A stretch of 12,749 bases of DNA. It comes from Pavlovales sp. CCMP2436 (Eukaryota; Haptophyta; Pavlovophyceae; Pavlovales). The notes under the pieces were generated by a model. It searched no databases. It saw only the letters and a program-made list of their open reading frames with translations, and had not been told where the DNA came from. This document shows, in pieces, positions 1 to 7,472 of this stretch. How positions within the stretch are numbered: position 1 is the stretch's first letter; every line of letters begins with the position of its first letter. The DNA lies in NCBI GenBank assembly GCA_026770615.1, contig MU631436.1, positions 220,360 to 233,108 of the forward strand, read 5' to 3'. The translations under genes were made by a program, and so were the position numbers.

Positions 1-37
1 GGGGGGGGGGGAGAGGGAGAGGGAGGAGGGGAGGGAG
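1..37 (+). repeat. G/GA homopurine tract
   Basis: Ten or more G residues are followed by GAGAGGGA-type purine sequence with several GGG runs. This could form a G-quadruplex or be an assembly edge. It lies in the same open frame as the following gene, but coding use is doubtful. Confidence 0.7.
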
Positions 38-2981
38 GCGCGCGGCGAATCGTCCTCCACCCCCTCCCTGCCCACCCCCCTGCCCACCCCTCTGCCTGAG
101 TGCGCCGCCCCTCTCCCGCCGCACCCTCCCCTGCCCCCCTCGCGGACTCTGCCGGACCCGCGCGACTGCCCCTCCTCGTCGGAGTTGTCCGTCTCGCGCC
201 TGAACGAGGTGCCGCGCAACGCGGCGAGGGAGCTGGCGGCCGCGCTGCGCCAAGCGATCGGACAGTCAGGGGTCGGACAGTCGGGGGTCGGACAGTCAGG
301 GGGGCAGGCAGGGGTCGGGCAAGCGGGGGGTGCGGCTGTGTGTGGCGCTGCTGCTGTCTGCTGCACGCCTTCGGATGCGGCGGCAGTCGGATTCGCGCCG
401 CTCGCGGTGCACTGCAACCGTTGCAACCGTTGCAACCTTTGCCAGTGTCAGTTCAACCGTAAGTTGCGGCAGCACACGCCCGCACCTCCTTTCAAAGAGC
501 CGCCTCAGCTGCCCGTGCCTGTGCCTGCGCTAGTGCCAGTGCCAGTGCCTGCACCTGCGCCTGCACCTGCGCCTGTGCCGATAGGAGGGATGGGTGCACG
601 CAGGGGAGCAGAGTTGCAGTCTGTGTCGCTATCTGTGTCGGTGCACGAGCTCCTTCTGTTGAGGTCTGCCGTGTGCGCGCTCGCCCGTGTGGTGGCGGAG
701 GCGCTCGACGAGAGAGCGGACGCACTCGATGCACGCGCGGGGGAGGGGGAGGGAGCAACGTTGTTGCGAGGAGCAGGCGCAGGCGAGGGGGGGAAGGGCG
801 GAGCGGGAGGGGATGGAGGGGGCGGGGAGGGTCTGAGGAGCGACGTTGCTGCGGAAGAGCGCGCAGGTGTTGTTGCAGGTATTGTTGCTCGTGGTGAGGT
901 GCCGGAGGTGACGGTGGCGCAGCAACAGGCGCAGCAACAAGCGCAGCAACAGGCGCAGCAACAGGCGCAGCAACAGGCGCAACAGCAGGCGCAGCAACAG
1001 GCGCAACAGCAGGCGCAGCAGCAGGCGCAGCAGCAAGCGCAGCAACAGGCGCAGCAACAGGCGCAGAAGCCTCCGTCGCTCGCACGCCCGCTGCCTGCTC
1101 CTCCCGCCGCCCCGCCCGCCGCCAGGAGTCTGCCGGGGGGGCGGCTGGGGGCCGTTCCTGCCGTCCTGTGCGCTGGTCTGCCAGGAGGGGTGTCGGCACG
1201 CGTACCTGAGCCGCTGAGCCGCTCGGGGGTGCTGCGCCCGCTGCCGAGCACTGCCGCACCTGCCGCTGTGCCTGCCAAGCCTTCGCACGCCCGCACACAC
1301 CCACAGCAGCCGCCGCAGCCGCAGCCGAAAGTGCAGCAGCTGCTTCAGCAGCCGCAGCAGCAACGTGCGGGTCCCTCTCCCTGGCTGGCAGGTCGGCTAA
1401 TAATCATAAAAAAAAAACAGAAAAGAAAAGTATCCCTCGCTAACTGGCTGGTCGGCTTTTTTTATAATCGTTATTTTAACGTCCCTCAGCTTGCATATAT
1501 ATTTATAAGAATTTTAATTATAGATCTAACAAAAAATCCCTGGATGGCAGGTTGGCTGATAAAAAAATAATTATATAATGATAAATTTAATAAAATATCC
1601 CTGGCTGGCAGGTCGGCTGTGTGAGTGGTACCTCGGTGTATTATTCAAATCTACTGCACACACACACAAACAAATGTGATTCGAATCTACTCATGCACTG
1701 ATTCTAATTCAAACGGCAGGTCGGCTGACCATAATAATCATGTAATCATAACAATCAGGTCGACTGATTCAGTGGCACCTCGATGCACGTGCGCACCAAC
1801 AACTAACAGGTCATCTCCATACCAGCAATAACTAGCATATAGCATGTATTATAGCGGTCTAACAAAAAATTATACTCATAATCATAATCATAATCATCCC
1901 AATAAGATGATGATTGATGCTGGTGCAACGATCGCAGCCGCTGTAACGATATTGCTGTAACGATCCAAACAAAACACGAAAAACAGATCATAATCATAAT
2001 CATCCCAGCCGCTGCCGAGGCGCAGCGCCGCTATTATCAATCATCATTATCATCATTGCTATTGGGACGATTATGATTATAATTATCGTTGCAGATTATC
2101 AATCATAATTAACACGATCGTTGCATAATTAACACTATTATCGCAGCCTTTTCATTATTCTGGTGGGCACAATTCTTTTAATTATTATTTTAACAGCCGC
2201 TGCCGAGGCGCAGCGCCGCGCACAGATTCTGGCGGCAAACGCGCAGCTGCCCGGTGCGAGTGTTACCGGGATCGCTCTCTCTTCTCTCTCCGCTCCCCGA
2301 TTCTTCGCCGCTGAGTCCCTGGGCAAGCGGCAGCGTGTGGAAGCGCCTGCGGCCCCCCCTTCGCTTCCGCCTTTGCCTGCCTGTGCGACTGCGGGCTTGC
2401 TCGCGATGCCAGCCGCCGCAGACGCAGGCACGGAGCTTCAAGGCGGTGGTGGCAGTGGCGGTGGCGCGGCTTGCGCGCGCTCACAGCCGTTGGCGGGCGG
2501 TGCTGCGCGCAGGGATGGGTTGGGAGATGGGCTCAGTGATGGCTGCCAGGGATCTGCCGGCGTGGATCAGGCGGGCCGCGGCGGGCGGGCAGTTCCGGGT
2601 GGGCAGGCAGCTCCGGCAGCGCGCGCTCCGCACGCCGACGCGCCGACCGCTGCCGACGGCGCGGCGGCGGGCGCGATGGCGAGCCAGCGCATGTTTAGTG
2701 CGCTCCGCCGCTGGCCCAGTGTCGGCAGTGGCTCGTCACTGACCACCTCCAGGACTCCCCGCCTTCCGGACGCGGCTCCCGGACTCGGCTATTCGCTCAC
2801 CGCCTCGCGCTGCGCGCGCACCGCTGCGCTCGGGGTGCGCTTGGACGGCGCCGCCCCGCCGCAGCCGCTGCCTACCGCTCTCGCTGGCACAGCCGTTAGC
2901 GCTGTGGCCGGTGCTGCGCAGATGCGCCTGCGCACGGCAAACCCTTTCGCACGCCCCGCACGCCCGCCATCTGCGCCGTGA
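1..2981 (+). CDS. Low-complexity Gln/Ala/Pro-rich protein, 5'-partial, probably two exons
   Basis: I do not recognise this protein. One frame is open from the left edge to 1570, with no ATG visible, so the gene probably starts outside the window. Exon 1 would end at 1391 (TGGCAG before GTCGGC) and exon 2 would run from 2197 (TTTTAACAG before CCGCTG) to a TGA at 2979-2981; this join is in phase (1 + 2 bases). In order, exon 1 encodes a helix-like stretch (NEVPRNAARELAAALRQA), a GQSGV repeat, a Cys-rich CNRCNRCNLCQCQ segment, a Pro-Val/Pro-Ala run, a Leu/Ala-rich helix near 640-740, a Gly-rich stretch, twelve QQQA units, and more Pro/Gln. Exon 2 opens with an Ala/Arg/Gln-rich helix, then a basic KRQR motif that could be a nuclear signal, then Ala/Pro/Gly-rich sequence. 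A regulatory or scaffold protein is a guess. A GTAAGT at 459-464 could mark another donor. The junctions are not proven. Confidence 0.5.
258..320 (+). repeat. 15-base tandem repeat encoding GQSGV
   Basis: The unit TCGGACAGTCAGGGG occurs about three times in direct succession, then continues as a decayed GGCAGGCAGGGGTCGGGC copy. The unit is a multiple of three, and in the long open frame it encodes GQSGV/GQAGV repeats. Confidence 0.8.
412..442 (+). repeat. 9-base tandem repeat (TGCAACCGT)
   Basis: Three consecutive copies, the last altered, encode Cys-Asn-Arg units and give a run of closely spaced cysteines (C-x2-C-x2-C-x2-C-x-C). The spacing looks zinc-binding-like, but its origin by tandem duplication makes a true zinc site uncertain. 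Confidence 0.7.
920..1063 (+). repeat. 12-copy QQQA minisatellite
   Basis: Twelve consecutive 12-base units of the form CAGCAACAGGCG encode QQQA with no frame break. Changes between units are almost all CAG/CAA synonymous swaps, which suggests selection on the peptide. The opposite strand gives Cys/Ala- or Leu/Arg-rich shadow frames only. Confidence 0.9.
1377..1818 (+). repeat. Decayed repeats of a CCCTGGCTGGCAGGTCGGCT module
   Basis: Copies of the module, of varying quality, end near 1398, 1457, 1558, 1618, 1725, 1767 and 1816, with a possible weak CCCTCAGCT copy near 1481. Spacing is roughly 40-110 bases, often close to 50-60. The best copies (1377, 1537 and 1597 onward) share TCCCTGG(C/A)TGGCAGGT(C/T)GGCT. 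The first copy spans the proposed exon 1/intron border. The spacers are AT-rich. Confidence 0.75.
1870..2160 (+). repeat. AATCAT/ATTATC simple repeats
   Basis: Runs of (AATCAT)n occur at about 1877-1897 and 1988-2002, ATCATTATC runs at about 2038-2058, and CATAATTAACAC twice near 2104-2133. This is low-complexity intron sequence with no coding signal. Confidence 0.7.
2006..2031 (+). repeat. 26-base exact copy of the acceptor/exon 2 start
   Basis: Positions 2006-2031 equal 2194-2219 base for base, starting at CAG and running through the first 23 exon bases. Used as an acceptor, this copy would keep frame briefly and then meet a TGA near 2070. Shorter similar pieces (GCAGCCGCTG near 1935, CGCAGCC near 2142) lie in the same intron. 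Confidence 0.85.
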
Positions 2982-3151
2982 GATTAATTTATATGTATAT
3001 GTATTATGAATATTTATATATGCACAACTAACGATAACTACGTCAGTATAGACTATACTCTATAGTTGTTATGCACAACTATAACTTTATACGGATTATA
3101 AAATTTATATATATATTAGCTATCATTGTTTGTGTCAACAGATGATCAAGC
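2982..3151. other. AT-rich spacer between convergent genes
   Basis: This 170-base stretch separates two gene 3' ends. It holds a 9-bp perfect stem with 5-base loop (3061-3069 with 3075-3083), a 15-base palindrome AGTATAGACTATACT (3045-3059), and ATGCACAACTA twice (3020-3030, 3071-3081). It probably contains both 3' untranslated ends. Confidence 0.6.
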
Positions 3152-4018
3152 TCATGCCTCGACCGCGGTGCTGCGCGAGTAGATCCACGAAGCCGCGATG
3201 ACGGCCTGGACAGCGGCCGCCGGCGCGAGCACCGCGTGACCACCGCCTGCGGCCTCGACGAGCACCGCGCAGCCCACCTCGAGGAAGCCGTAGGCCACGA
3301 GCCCGGCGTCAGCGGCTTTGCCGCCGCGTAGCGAGAGGATAAATGCGGCAGGGCCGACGGCACACCATCCCAGCGCTGCTGCCTGGGCCGCAGGGCCCAG
3401 CGCCGCGAAGGGTTGCAGTCCCGCCTGCGTGAGGAGCGTGCTGGGCCCGACCACGCAGTCCAGGAAGTGCCCGATCCCGGCTGAGCCGTACAGCCCGCCC
3501 ATAAGCCGCCTGAAGCGGTCGAGCGGGCTCGCGAGCGCGAAGGGCAGCAGTACATTCAGCGCAAGCCAGTTGTCCACCCAGAGCACTGGCACGACGATAC
3601 GTCCGAGTGCCGACTGCGGCTCGTACGACATTGCCAGTTCGACTGTGGCCGCGCTATCTTCCTCCTGGCTAACTGTGAACGCCATCCGACAGTCTATCGC
3701 CACGCCCGTTAGGCCCACAGGCGAGCGCACGTCGAGCGAGCCACCGCGCACATCTACCGAGGCGCACGTCCACTCCACGCGCAACGGTAGCACGGGCGGT
3801 AGTCCGAAGACCTCTGTCACACTCAAGCCCTTGCGCAGCGGCTTGTCCGCGTTCACACCCTCGACCGACGATGACGAGGCCACGATCTGAGGCCAGCTGC
3901 TCGGAGTGGCCAAAAAGGCTGTGAGCGTAGCCACCGAGGTCTTGGGAACGCGCCCGGTCGTGCGAAGGACGATGGCGCCCGGCGCGACAGCGCAGAGGAG
4001 GCACCCGAGATGCAGCAT
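3152..4018 (-). CDS. SRPBCC/START-like protein with C-terminal membrane domain
   Basis: The protein has 288 residues from the ATG at 4018. Residues 1-22 are hydrophobic and look like a signal or targeting peptide. Residues 25-155 have the layout of an SRPBCC lipid-binding-type domain: a Trp in the SSWPQIV segment where this fold often has one, then a V-x-G-L-x-V-TEVFGLPP strand, a VEWTCASVDVR strand, a GVAIDCRMAFTV strand, and a long C-terminal helix near 146-165. Residues 172-195, 205-228, 237-257 and 262-282 are hydrophobic and Gly/Ala-rich, forming three or four probable membrane helices. Such proteins could bind a lipid or pigment at a chloroplast or ER membrane, but no ligand or activity can be read from the sequence. 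The single exon is strongly GC-rich. The fold call rests on pattern recall, not a search. Confidence 0.65.
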   Translation of the reverse strand: MLHLGCLLCAVAPGAIVLRTTGRVPKTSVATLTAFLATPSSWPQIVASSSSVEGVNADKPLRKGLSVTEVFGLPPVLPLRVEWTCASVDVRGGSLDVRSPVGLTGVAIDCRMAFTVSQEEDSAATVELAMSYEPQSALGRIVVPVLWVDNWLALNVLLPFALASPLDRFRRLMGGLYGSAGIGHFLDCVVGPSTLLTQAGLQPFAALGPAAQAAALGWCAVGPAAFILSLRGGKAADAGLVAYGFLEVGCAVLVEAAGGGHAVLAPAAAVQAVIAASWIYSRSTAVEA

Positions 4019-4035
4019 CGTGCCGATGCACTACT

Positions 4036-4108
4036 GCGGTCCTTGACAGTCGAGCGCCGAACGTAGGAGCTATCGCGGTCCTTGACAGTCGAGCGCCGAA
4101 GGTAGGAA
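4036..4108. repeat. Two 34-base copies, 39-base period, upstream of the SRPBCC gene
   Basis: GCGGTCCTTGACAGTCGAGC and the following 14 bases occur at 4036-4069 and again at 4075-4108 with one mismatch. The repeat starts 18 bases upstream of the ATG at 4018, so it lies in its 5' leader or promoter. It may be duplicated regulatory sequence or just a local duplication. Confidence 0.8.
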
Positions 4109-4951
4109 CCCGTGCGAGAAGTTCAAGTCAGCGTTGGGCGCGAATGTTCGACGGGTTTGAATTATGAGTGGTTTTGTTTGGCGCTCCTCCAAGCCCTCGT
4201 CGCTTGGGCCGAGCCCTTGCTTCTCGTCACGAAAGAAAGACCCTTCAAAGCCTAGGGTAGTTACCACACCGTCGAGCCTCTCTGCGCTGAAGTTACCATG
4301 CACTGGCCGCCCGGGCAGACTGCGGCTGGCTGGCAGTGACAGGGAGGCTGCGGCAGGCGCGCGGCCGGATGGCCGATCCCAAGCACGCCGCCCACCCCCT
4401 CGCCGTCTGCTTACGAGCGTTGTGAGGCTGACGAGCTGCGATGGGGTGCGGGGATGACACTGTAAATCGAATATACTCAGCCTACTTAACCTGACTATTG
4501 AGACGGCTCATCAAATTCAAAAATTATCTTTGACTCGTAGACTCTTAAAGTATGTTTAAACCGCTCTCGAGCATTCTGAGCCTATCACGGCTACTACTCT
4601 TAAAATTTTAAGGCGCCATTGTTAAAATAAATGAAAAAAACAAGTGATCAATGAGATTCCCCACTGTATAAAGTTCTTCTGCTCCCGAGAAATCGCAGGA
4701 TGGGCAAGGTTCCAGGCAAGTTTGGAGTTGTGTTGCGCGCGCGTGCTTCGGGGGTGCGCACGCGTGCTTCGGTGTTGCGCATGCGAATGTCCGCGGCAAT
4801 GCTTGCGGCAATTGTGTAGGACACCGCATCGCCTCCGCTCCACGAGACGTAAAGATGAGTGCTCGATTTTAAAATCATCATCAGCTCGGAGCTCGCAGGA
4901 ACGCTCTGTGAGAGACGAAGCCGCGCCTTTCGAGACTCCTCGCTCGCGAAG
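4109..4951. other. Spacer upstream of uS17; no confident gene
   Basis: Two overlapping open frames exist, on the plus strand at 4164-4457 and the minus strand at 4070-4303. Neither has a recognisable domain, and they compete for the same bases. From 4460 to 4650 the sequence is AT-rich, as expected of a promoter. GCGTGCTTCGG occurs twice near 4740-4772. A six-codon upstream frame (ATGAGTGCT... to TAA, 4855-4872) lies in the likely leader of the next gene. Confidence 0.4.
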
Positions 4952-5351
4952 ATGGTGGAGGGCAAGCTCATCGGGAAGGTGTTCAGCGCCAAGATGCAGC
5001 GCTCGGTGACCGTGAAGGTGCCCTACTGGCACACGATCAAGCGGCTGCAGGTACGCCGCGCCCTTGCACGAGCGCCCGTTCGAGCGACAGGATGCTGGGC
5101 TGCAGTCTCACCCTGTGCTCCGCGCCCTGTGCACCCTCCCATCACAGTATCGCTTGGTGAGGCACACGAAGCTGATGGCGCACGACTTGCTGGGGTGCAG
5201 GGAAGGCGACACCGTGCAGCTCAAGCAGTCGCGGCCGTACAGCAAGCGCAAATCGCACATTGTCACGGAGATCCTCAGGCGAGCCCCGCAGTGGACCGAC
5301 CCACCCGTTGCGACTGGCGCAATCGCATCATCGACACCTCCAGCCTTGTAA
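4952..5351 (+). CDS. Mitochondrial-type small-subunit ribosomal protein uS17 (S17), one intron
   Basis: Exon 1 is 4952-5050 and exon 2 is 5148-5351, giving 100 residues. The protein binds 16S-type rRNA early in assembly of the small ribosomal subunit. Bacterial-type S17 features are clear: GKV-SAKMQRSVTVKV (residues 8-23), a basic segment KRL-Q-YRLVRHTKLMAHD across the splice, REGDTVQL (51-58), and SRPYSKRKSHIV (61-72). These fit the organellar, not the cytosolic, uS17 family. Red-lineage plastids usually keep their own rps17, so mitochondrion is the better assignment. No long targeting peptide is visible; the ATG at 4952 gives a start right at the conserved domain. The last 20 residues are a non-conserved tail. 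Confidence 0.9.
5051..5147 (+). other. Intron of uS17 (97 bases, GT-AG, phase 0)
   Basis: The donor is CTGCAG before GTACGC, and the acceptor is CCCATCACAG before TATCGC. Removing these 97 bases joins the two conserved halves of S17 exactly between Q33 and Y34. Without removal the protein would shift out of the S17 frame. Confidence 0.9.
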
Positions 5352-5409
5352 AAACACCATGGCGTCGTTTCCTGGGCGTGGAGTCGACAAAAGGCGCCAC
5401 GGCGTGTTT
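5352..5409 (+). repeat. Imperfect inverted repeat just after the uS17 stop codon
   Basis: AAACACCATGGCG (5352-5364) pairs with CGCCACGGCGTGTTT (5395-5409), with one mismatch and a two-base bulge. The loop is about 30 bases. It lies in the 3' leader of uS17 and could fold in the transcript. Confidence 0.5.
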
Positions 5410-5820
5410 ACGAGGCCGGAACGCCGAGGAGGCGCTTGCCAACGGGTGCGTGAGGCCTCGAAAGGGGTCACGCATAGCGCGCAATATGTCCAAGGCGCAT
5501 GGAATGAGGACGAGCTGGACAGGAAATACTGAGATACGGATGAGTTGATCACTAGTATTCTAGTGTGCATTTAAGACTAGTTGAGGAACTTCTAGATTAT
5601 CAGTCCGTCCCCCCCCGGGAGGATCCACTGCATGACTGGAGTCTGGACCCCAGCAGCCTTGAGCCTGGCCTGCAGCTTTGAAAACACTTAGATCCAGGGG
5701 TCCACCCTGATCCCGGGCCCACACGGATACCGTCCCCACCGCTGAATATCCCTCTATGAAGAGGGACGGGAGGAAGGCATCGCCAGTGCCCCGGCCTTCA
5801 GTTCCGCGTTTTGTTTGCAA
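5410..5820. other. Spacer without a convincing gene
   Basis: A small plus-strand frame (ATG at 5359 to TGA at 5532, 57 codons) and a minus-strand frame (5820-5560, 86 codons) are open but carry no recognisable motif. A 6-bp stem CACTAG/CTAGTG lies at 5550-5565. The stretch may be remnant mobile DNA. Confidence 0.4.
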
Positions 5821-5896
5821 CGCGGCGTTGCGCCTGTAGCGGCGCTGAGTGAGTGGCGCGCCGCGCAGCCACGGCCACGCCGCGAGGCGTGGCCGT
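5818..5896. repeat. Two GC-rich palindromes
   Basis: GCAACGC-G-GCGTTGC occupies 5818-5832. ACGGCCACGCC (5871-5881) pairs perfectly with GGCGTGGCCGT (5886-5896) around a four-base loop. They sit at the edge of the large foldback that follows. Confidence 0.75.
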
Positions 5897-5985
5897 CTCG
5901 GAGCCAGCTCATTTTCTAATTAACTTAAAAGTAAGATTGAATTAATTTTGGAAGAGCGTCCGTCTCGAAGCGGCGCGTCCGCATT

Positions 5986-6184
5986 CCTGCCCGATCAGGA
6001 CCCGGAATGCGGACGTTGGAATGCGGACGTCGGAATGCTGACGTCGAGTACGCATTTTAAATTATAGTTAATACAACAGGCTGTGGTTTCGTGTATTAAG
6101 TATAATTTAAATACATACGTACTCGACTTCAGCATTCCGAAGTCCGCATTGAGACGTCCGCATTCCGGGGCCTGATCGGACAGG
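5986..6184. repeat. Large foldback (inverted repeat with ~90-base arms)
   Basis: The left arm is 5986-6075 and the right arm is 6092-6184, around a 16-base loop. The arms match over nearly their whole length with scattered mismatches and short gaps. They begin and end with CCTGCCCGATCAGG and CCTGATCGGACAGG. Within the arms, variants of GGAATGCGGACGTC recur. No clear target-site duplication is visible at the tips. It resembles a non-autonomous foldback or MITE-like element; there is no transposase gene. Confidence 0.85.
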
Positions 6185-6451
6185 CTATTGGTTCGAAACT
6201 GCGTGAGCTGCCACGAAGTTCTTACGGCCTAGTATTATATCTATTTTATCTAAAAGTTATTACTGCCATCCTCGAGGGGCATCATAACATAACATAACAT
6301 CCTCGACCTCCTTCTAGTTCTACGAGTGCGCACGTCCTGAAAACCGTCCACCAGTAGTCCTGGCGAAAACCGCTTCTGCCGCCCCCGTGAAAAGGGGCAG
6401 GTTCGGCGAGCTGCGCTCAGCACACGTCATTCTAATTTATTACAATTTCTG

Positions 6452-6511
6452 CTCGCGCCCGCTGCTCCCGTTTGCCCACCTGCCATGTCTAAGCGGCGAA
6501 GCGGGCGCGAG
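6452..6511. repeat. 12-bp GC-rich stem with 36-base loop
   Basis: CTCGCGCCCGCT (6452-6463) is the exact reverse complement of AGCGGGCGCGAG (6500-6511), and a few more pairs are possible outside. It stands out in its AT-rich surroundings and could be a structured RNA or a repeat end. Confidence 0.7.
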
Positions 6512-6902
6512 GAGTGCGTAACAAGGCCAGAAATGTGCAGACATACGATGCTTCCGTTTCGATGCTCCGACCATCCAAATGCTCAGCAGTATCAAGTGCC
6601 GGCCCGTATATCTAATTCTAGCGCAGTTGCATATGTCGATCGTCTTTATTAATCATCCTTAATGTGCGAAATAGTTATCCAAGACGAACTTATTGGTCTT
6701 TACATTCATGACTGACCGTTAAGGCAAAAAAATAGTTGGCCTATTCGGTATTCTTTTGACTTTGTTTTCAACTTCAATTTCAATGGCCGGTAAATTTACC
6801 ACGCCCACGGCGGCATAACTACATACTGATTAAATTAATTTACTGGACAGCTAGTCGGACACATACACCAGAGCTTGAAACGGTTAATCGTTATCCTCTA
6901 GA

Positions 6903-7356
6903 GGGTCGAAATCCGAATTCGTGGTGCGATTCCGCACTGGTGAAGGAGAAATGCTGTGGACGGGAGGAAGAAATAGACATTGTTCGCCCCTGCGCAAAAA
7001 GTGTCGATAACTGTTGTTGAACCGAGCCCTCCTCGACGGTCACAGCCCACCTTGTGTCTCTCGTATGCCTATGGGGTCGACAACATTGGAACTTTGGTAA
7101 CTAGTTAGTGTAACATTTCCAATTTTCAGCGTTCGGAAGCGGAAAAAAAGCATGGTTCCCGAATGGGTACAGTGGAGTTAGTGGCAGATTCAGCGAATGG
7201 AGCGCCGCCCCATTCATACGAATCTGCATTGCCTAACTCCTCTGTTCGGCCCCCTCCCGCCTCCGGTTCGTGAGTTGCTCCGGCCCCGGGGGATCATCTT
7301 CACCGGACTTTTTCGCAATTTTCCCCCGGACTGGCCACTAATTCGGATTTCGACCC
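6903..7356. repeat. Inverted pair GGGTCGAAATCCGAATT, 420 bases apart
   Basis: A 17-base exact match occurs in opposite orientation at 6903-6919 and 7340-7356. Beyond it the arms stay alike after a gap: TGCGATTCCGCACTGGTGAAG on the left, CTTCACCGGACTTTTTCGCA on the right. These may be terminal parts of an old element spanning about 450 bases. Confidence 0.6.
7174..7240. repeat. Imperfect hairpin, about 27-31 base arms
   Basis: Bases 7174-7200 pair with 7210-7240 (GGAGTTAG... with ...CTAACTCC, and GCAGATTC with GAATCTGC), with small gaps. The loop is nine bases. It lies inside the larger inverted pair. Confidence 0.7.
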
Positions 7357-7472
7357 TAGAGCTCAAGCTGTCAAGCACGCCCTTGACGCGCTTAGTCTGA
7401 TGTCTTAACTAACTTAAGATCCGCTAACTTCCTATTATAGAGCATAATTATTAATTAAGTAATAACTCGGCG

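Larger units (their letters stand above)
1392..2196 (+). other. Probable intron of the Gln/Ala-rich gene, repeat-rich
   Basis: Base composition changes sharply from GC-rich coding to AT-rich at about 1395 and back at 2197. Both ends fit GT-AG rules: CTGGCAG before GTCGGCT, and a T-rich tract ending TTTTAACAG. Joining them preserves the reading frame. The interior has many copies of sequence resembling the donor, and one 26-base exact copy of the acceptor plus exon start. If it is not an intron, exon 1 would read on to a TAA at 1568-1570 through A/T-rich, lysine- and isoleucine-rich sequence, which looks non-coding. Confidence 0.5.
6185..7470. other. Long non-coding stretch with inverted repeats
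   Basis: No credible protein gene is seen. A short microrepeat (CATAA)n lies near 6281-6300. A 12-bp GC stem occupies 6452-6463/6500-6511. A dispersed inverted pair lies at 6903-6919/7340-7356, and a nearby hairpin at 7174-7200/7210-7240. A plus-strand frame of 67 codons at 7197-7400 looks spurious. I found no spliceosomal RNA or tRNA by eye. Confidence 0.5.

Noticed and set aside
492..1363. Long minus-strand frames rich in Cys/Ala, Leu/Arg or Ala/Val opposite the QQQA repeat
   Set aside because: They are reading-frame shadows of the 12-base repeat and GC-rich sequence. The plus strand has the continuous frame and synonymous variation.
4070..4457. Two overlapping small frames, minus (77 codons) and plus (97 codons)
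   Set aside because: Neither has a recognisable motif, they exclude each other, and the minus one ends inside a tandem duplication.
5260..5570. Small frames on both strands downstream of uS17
   Set aside because: The inverted repeat makes similar peptides on both strands (HGVFT-type). There is no domain and one plus frame overlaps the uS17 exon.
5560..5820. Minus-strand 86-codon frame
   Set aside because: It shows no family resemblance and sits in repeat-rich spacer. It could be a relic, but I cannot support it as a gene.
5840..5896. Resemblance of the GC palindromes to viral terminal repeats
   Set aside because: Only short GC motifs are similar. No viral genes are nearby and the palindromes are small and simple.
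6180..6215. GGTTCGAAACTG resembling a tRNA T-arm
   Set aside because: The flanking bases do not form a T-stem, and no acceptor, D or anticodon arms were found.
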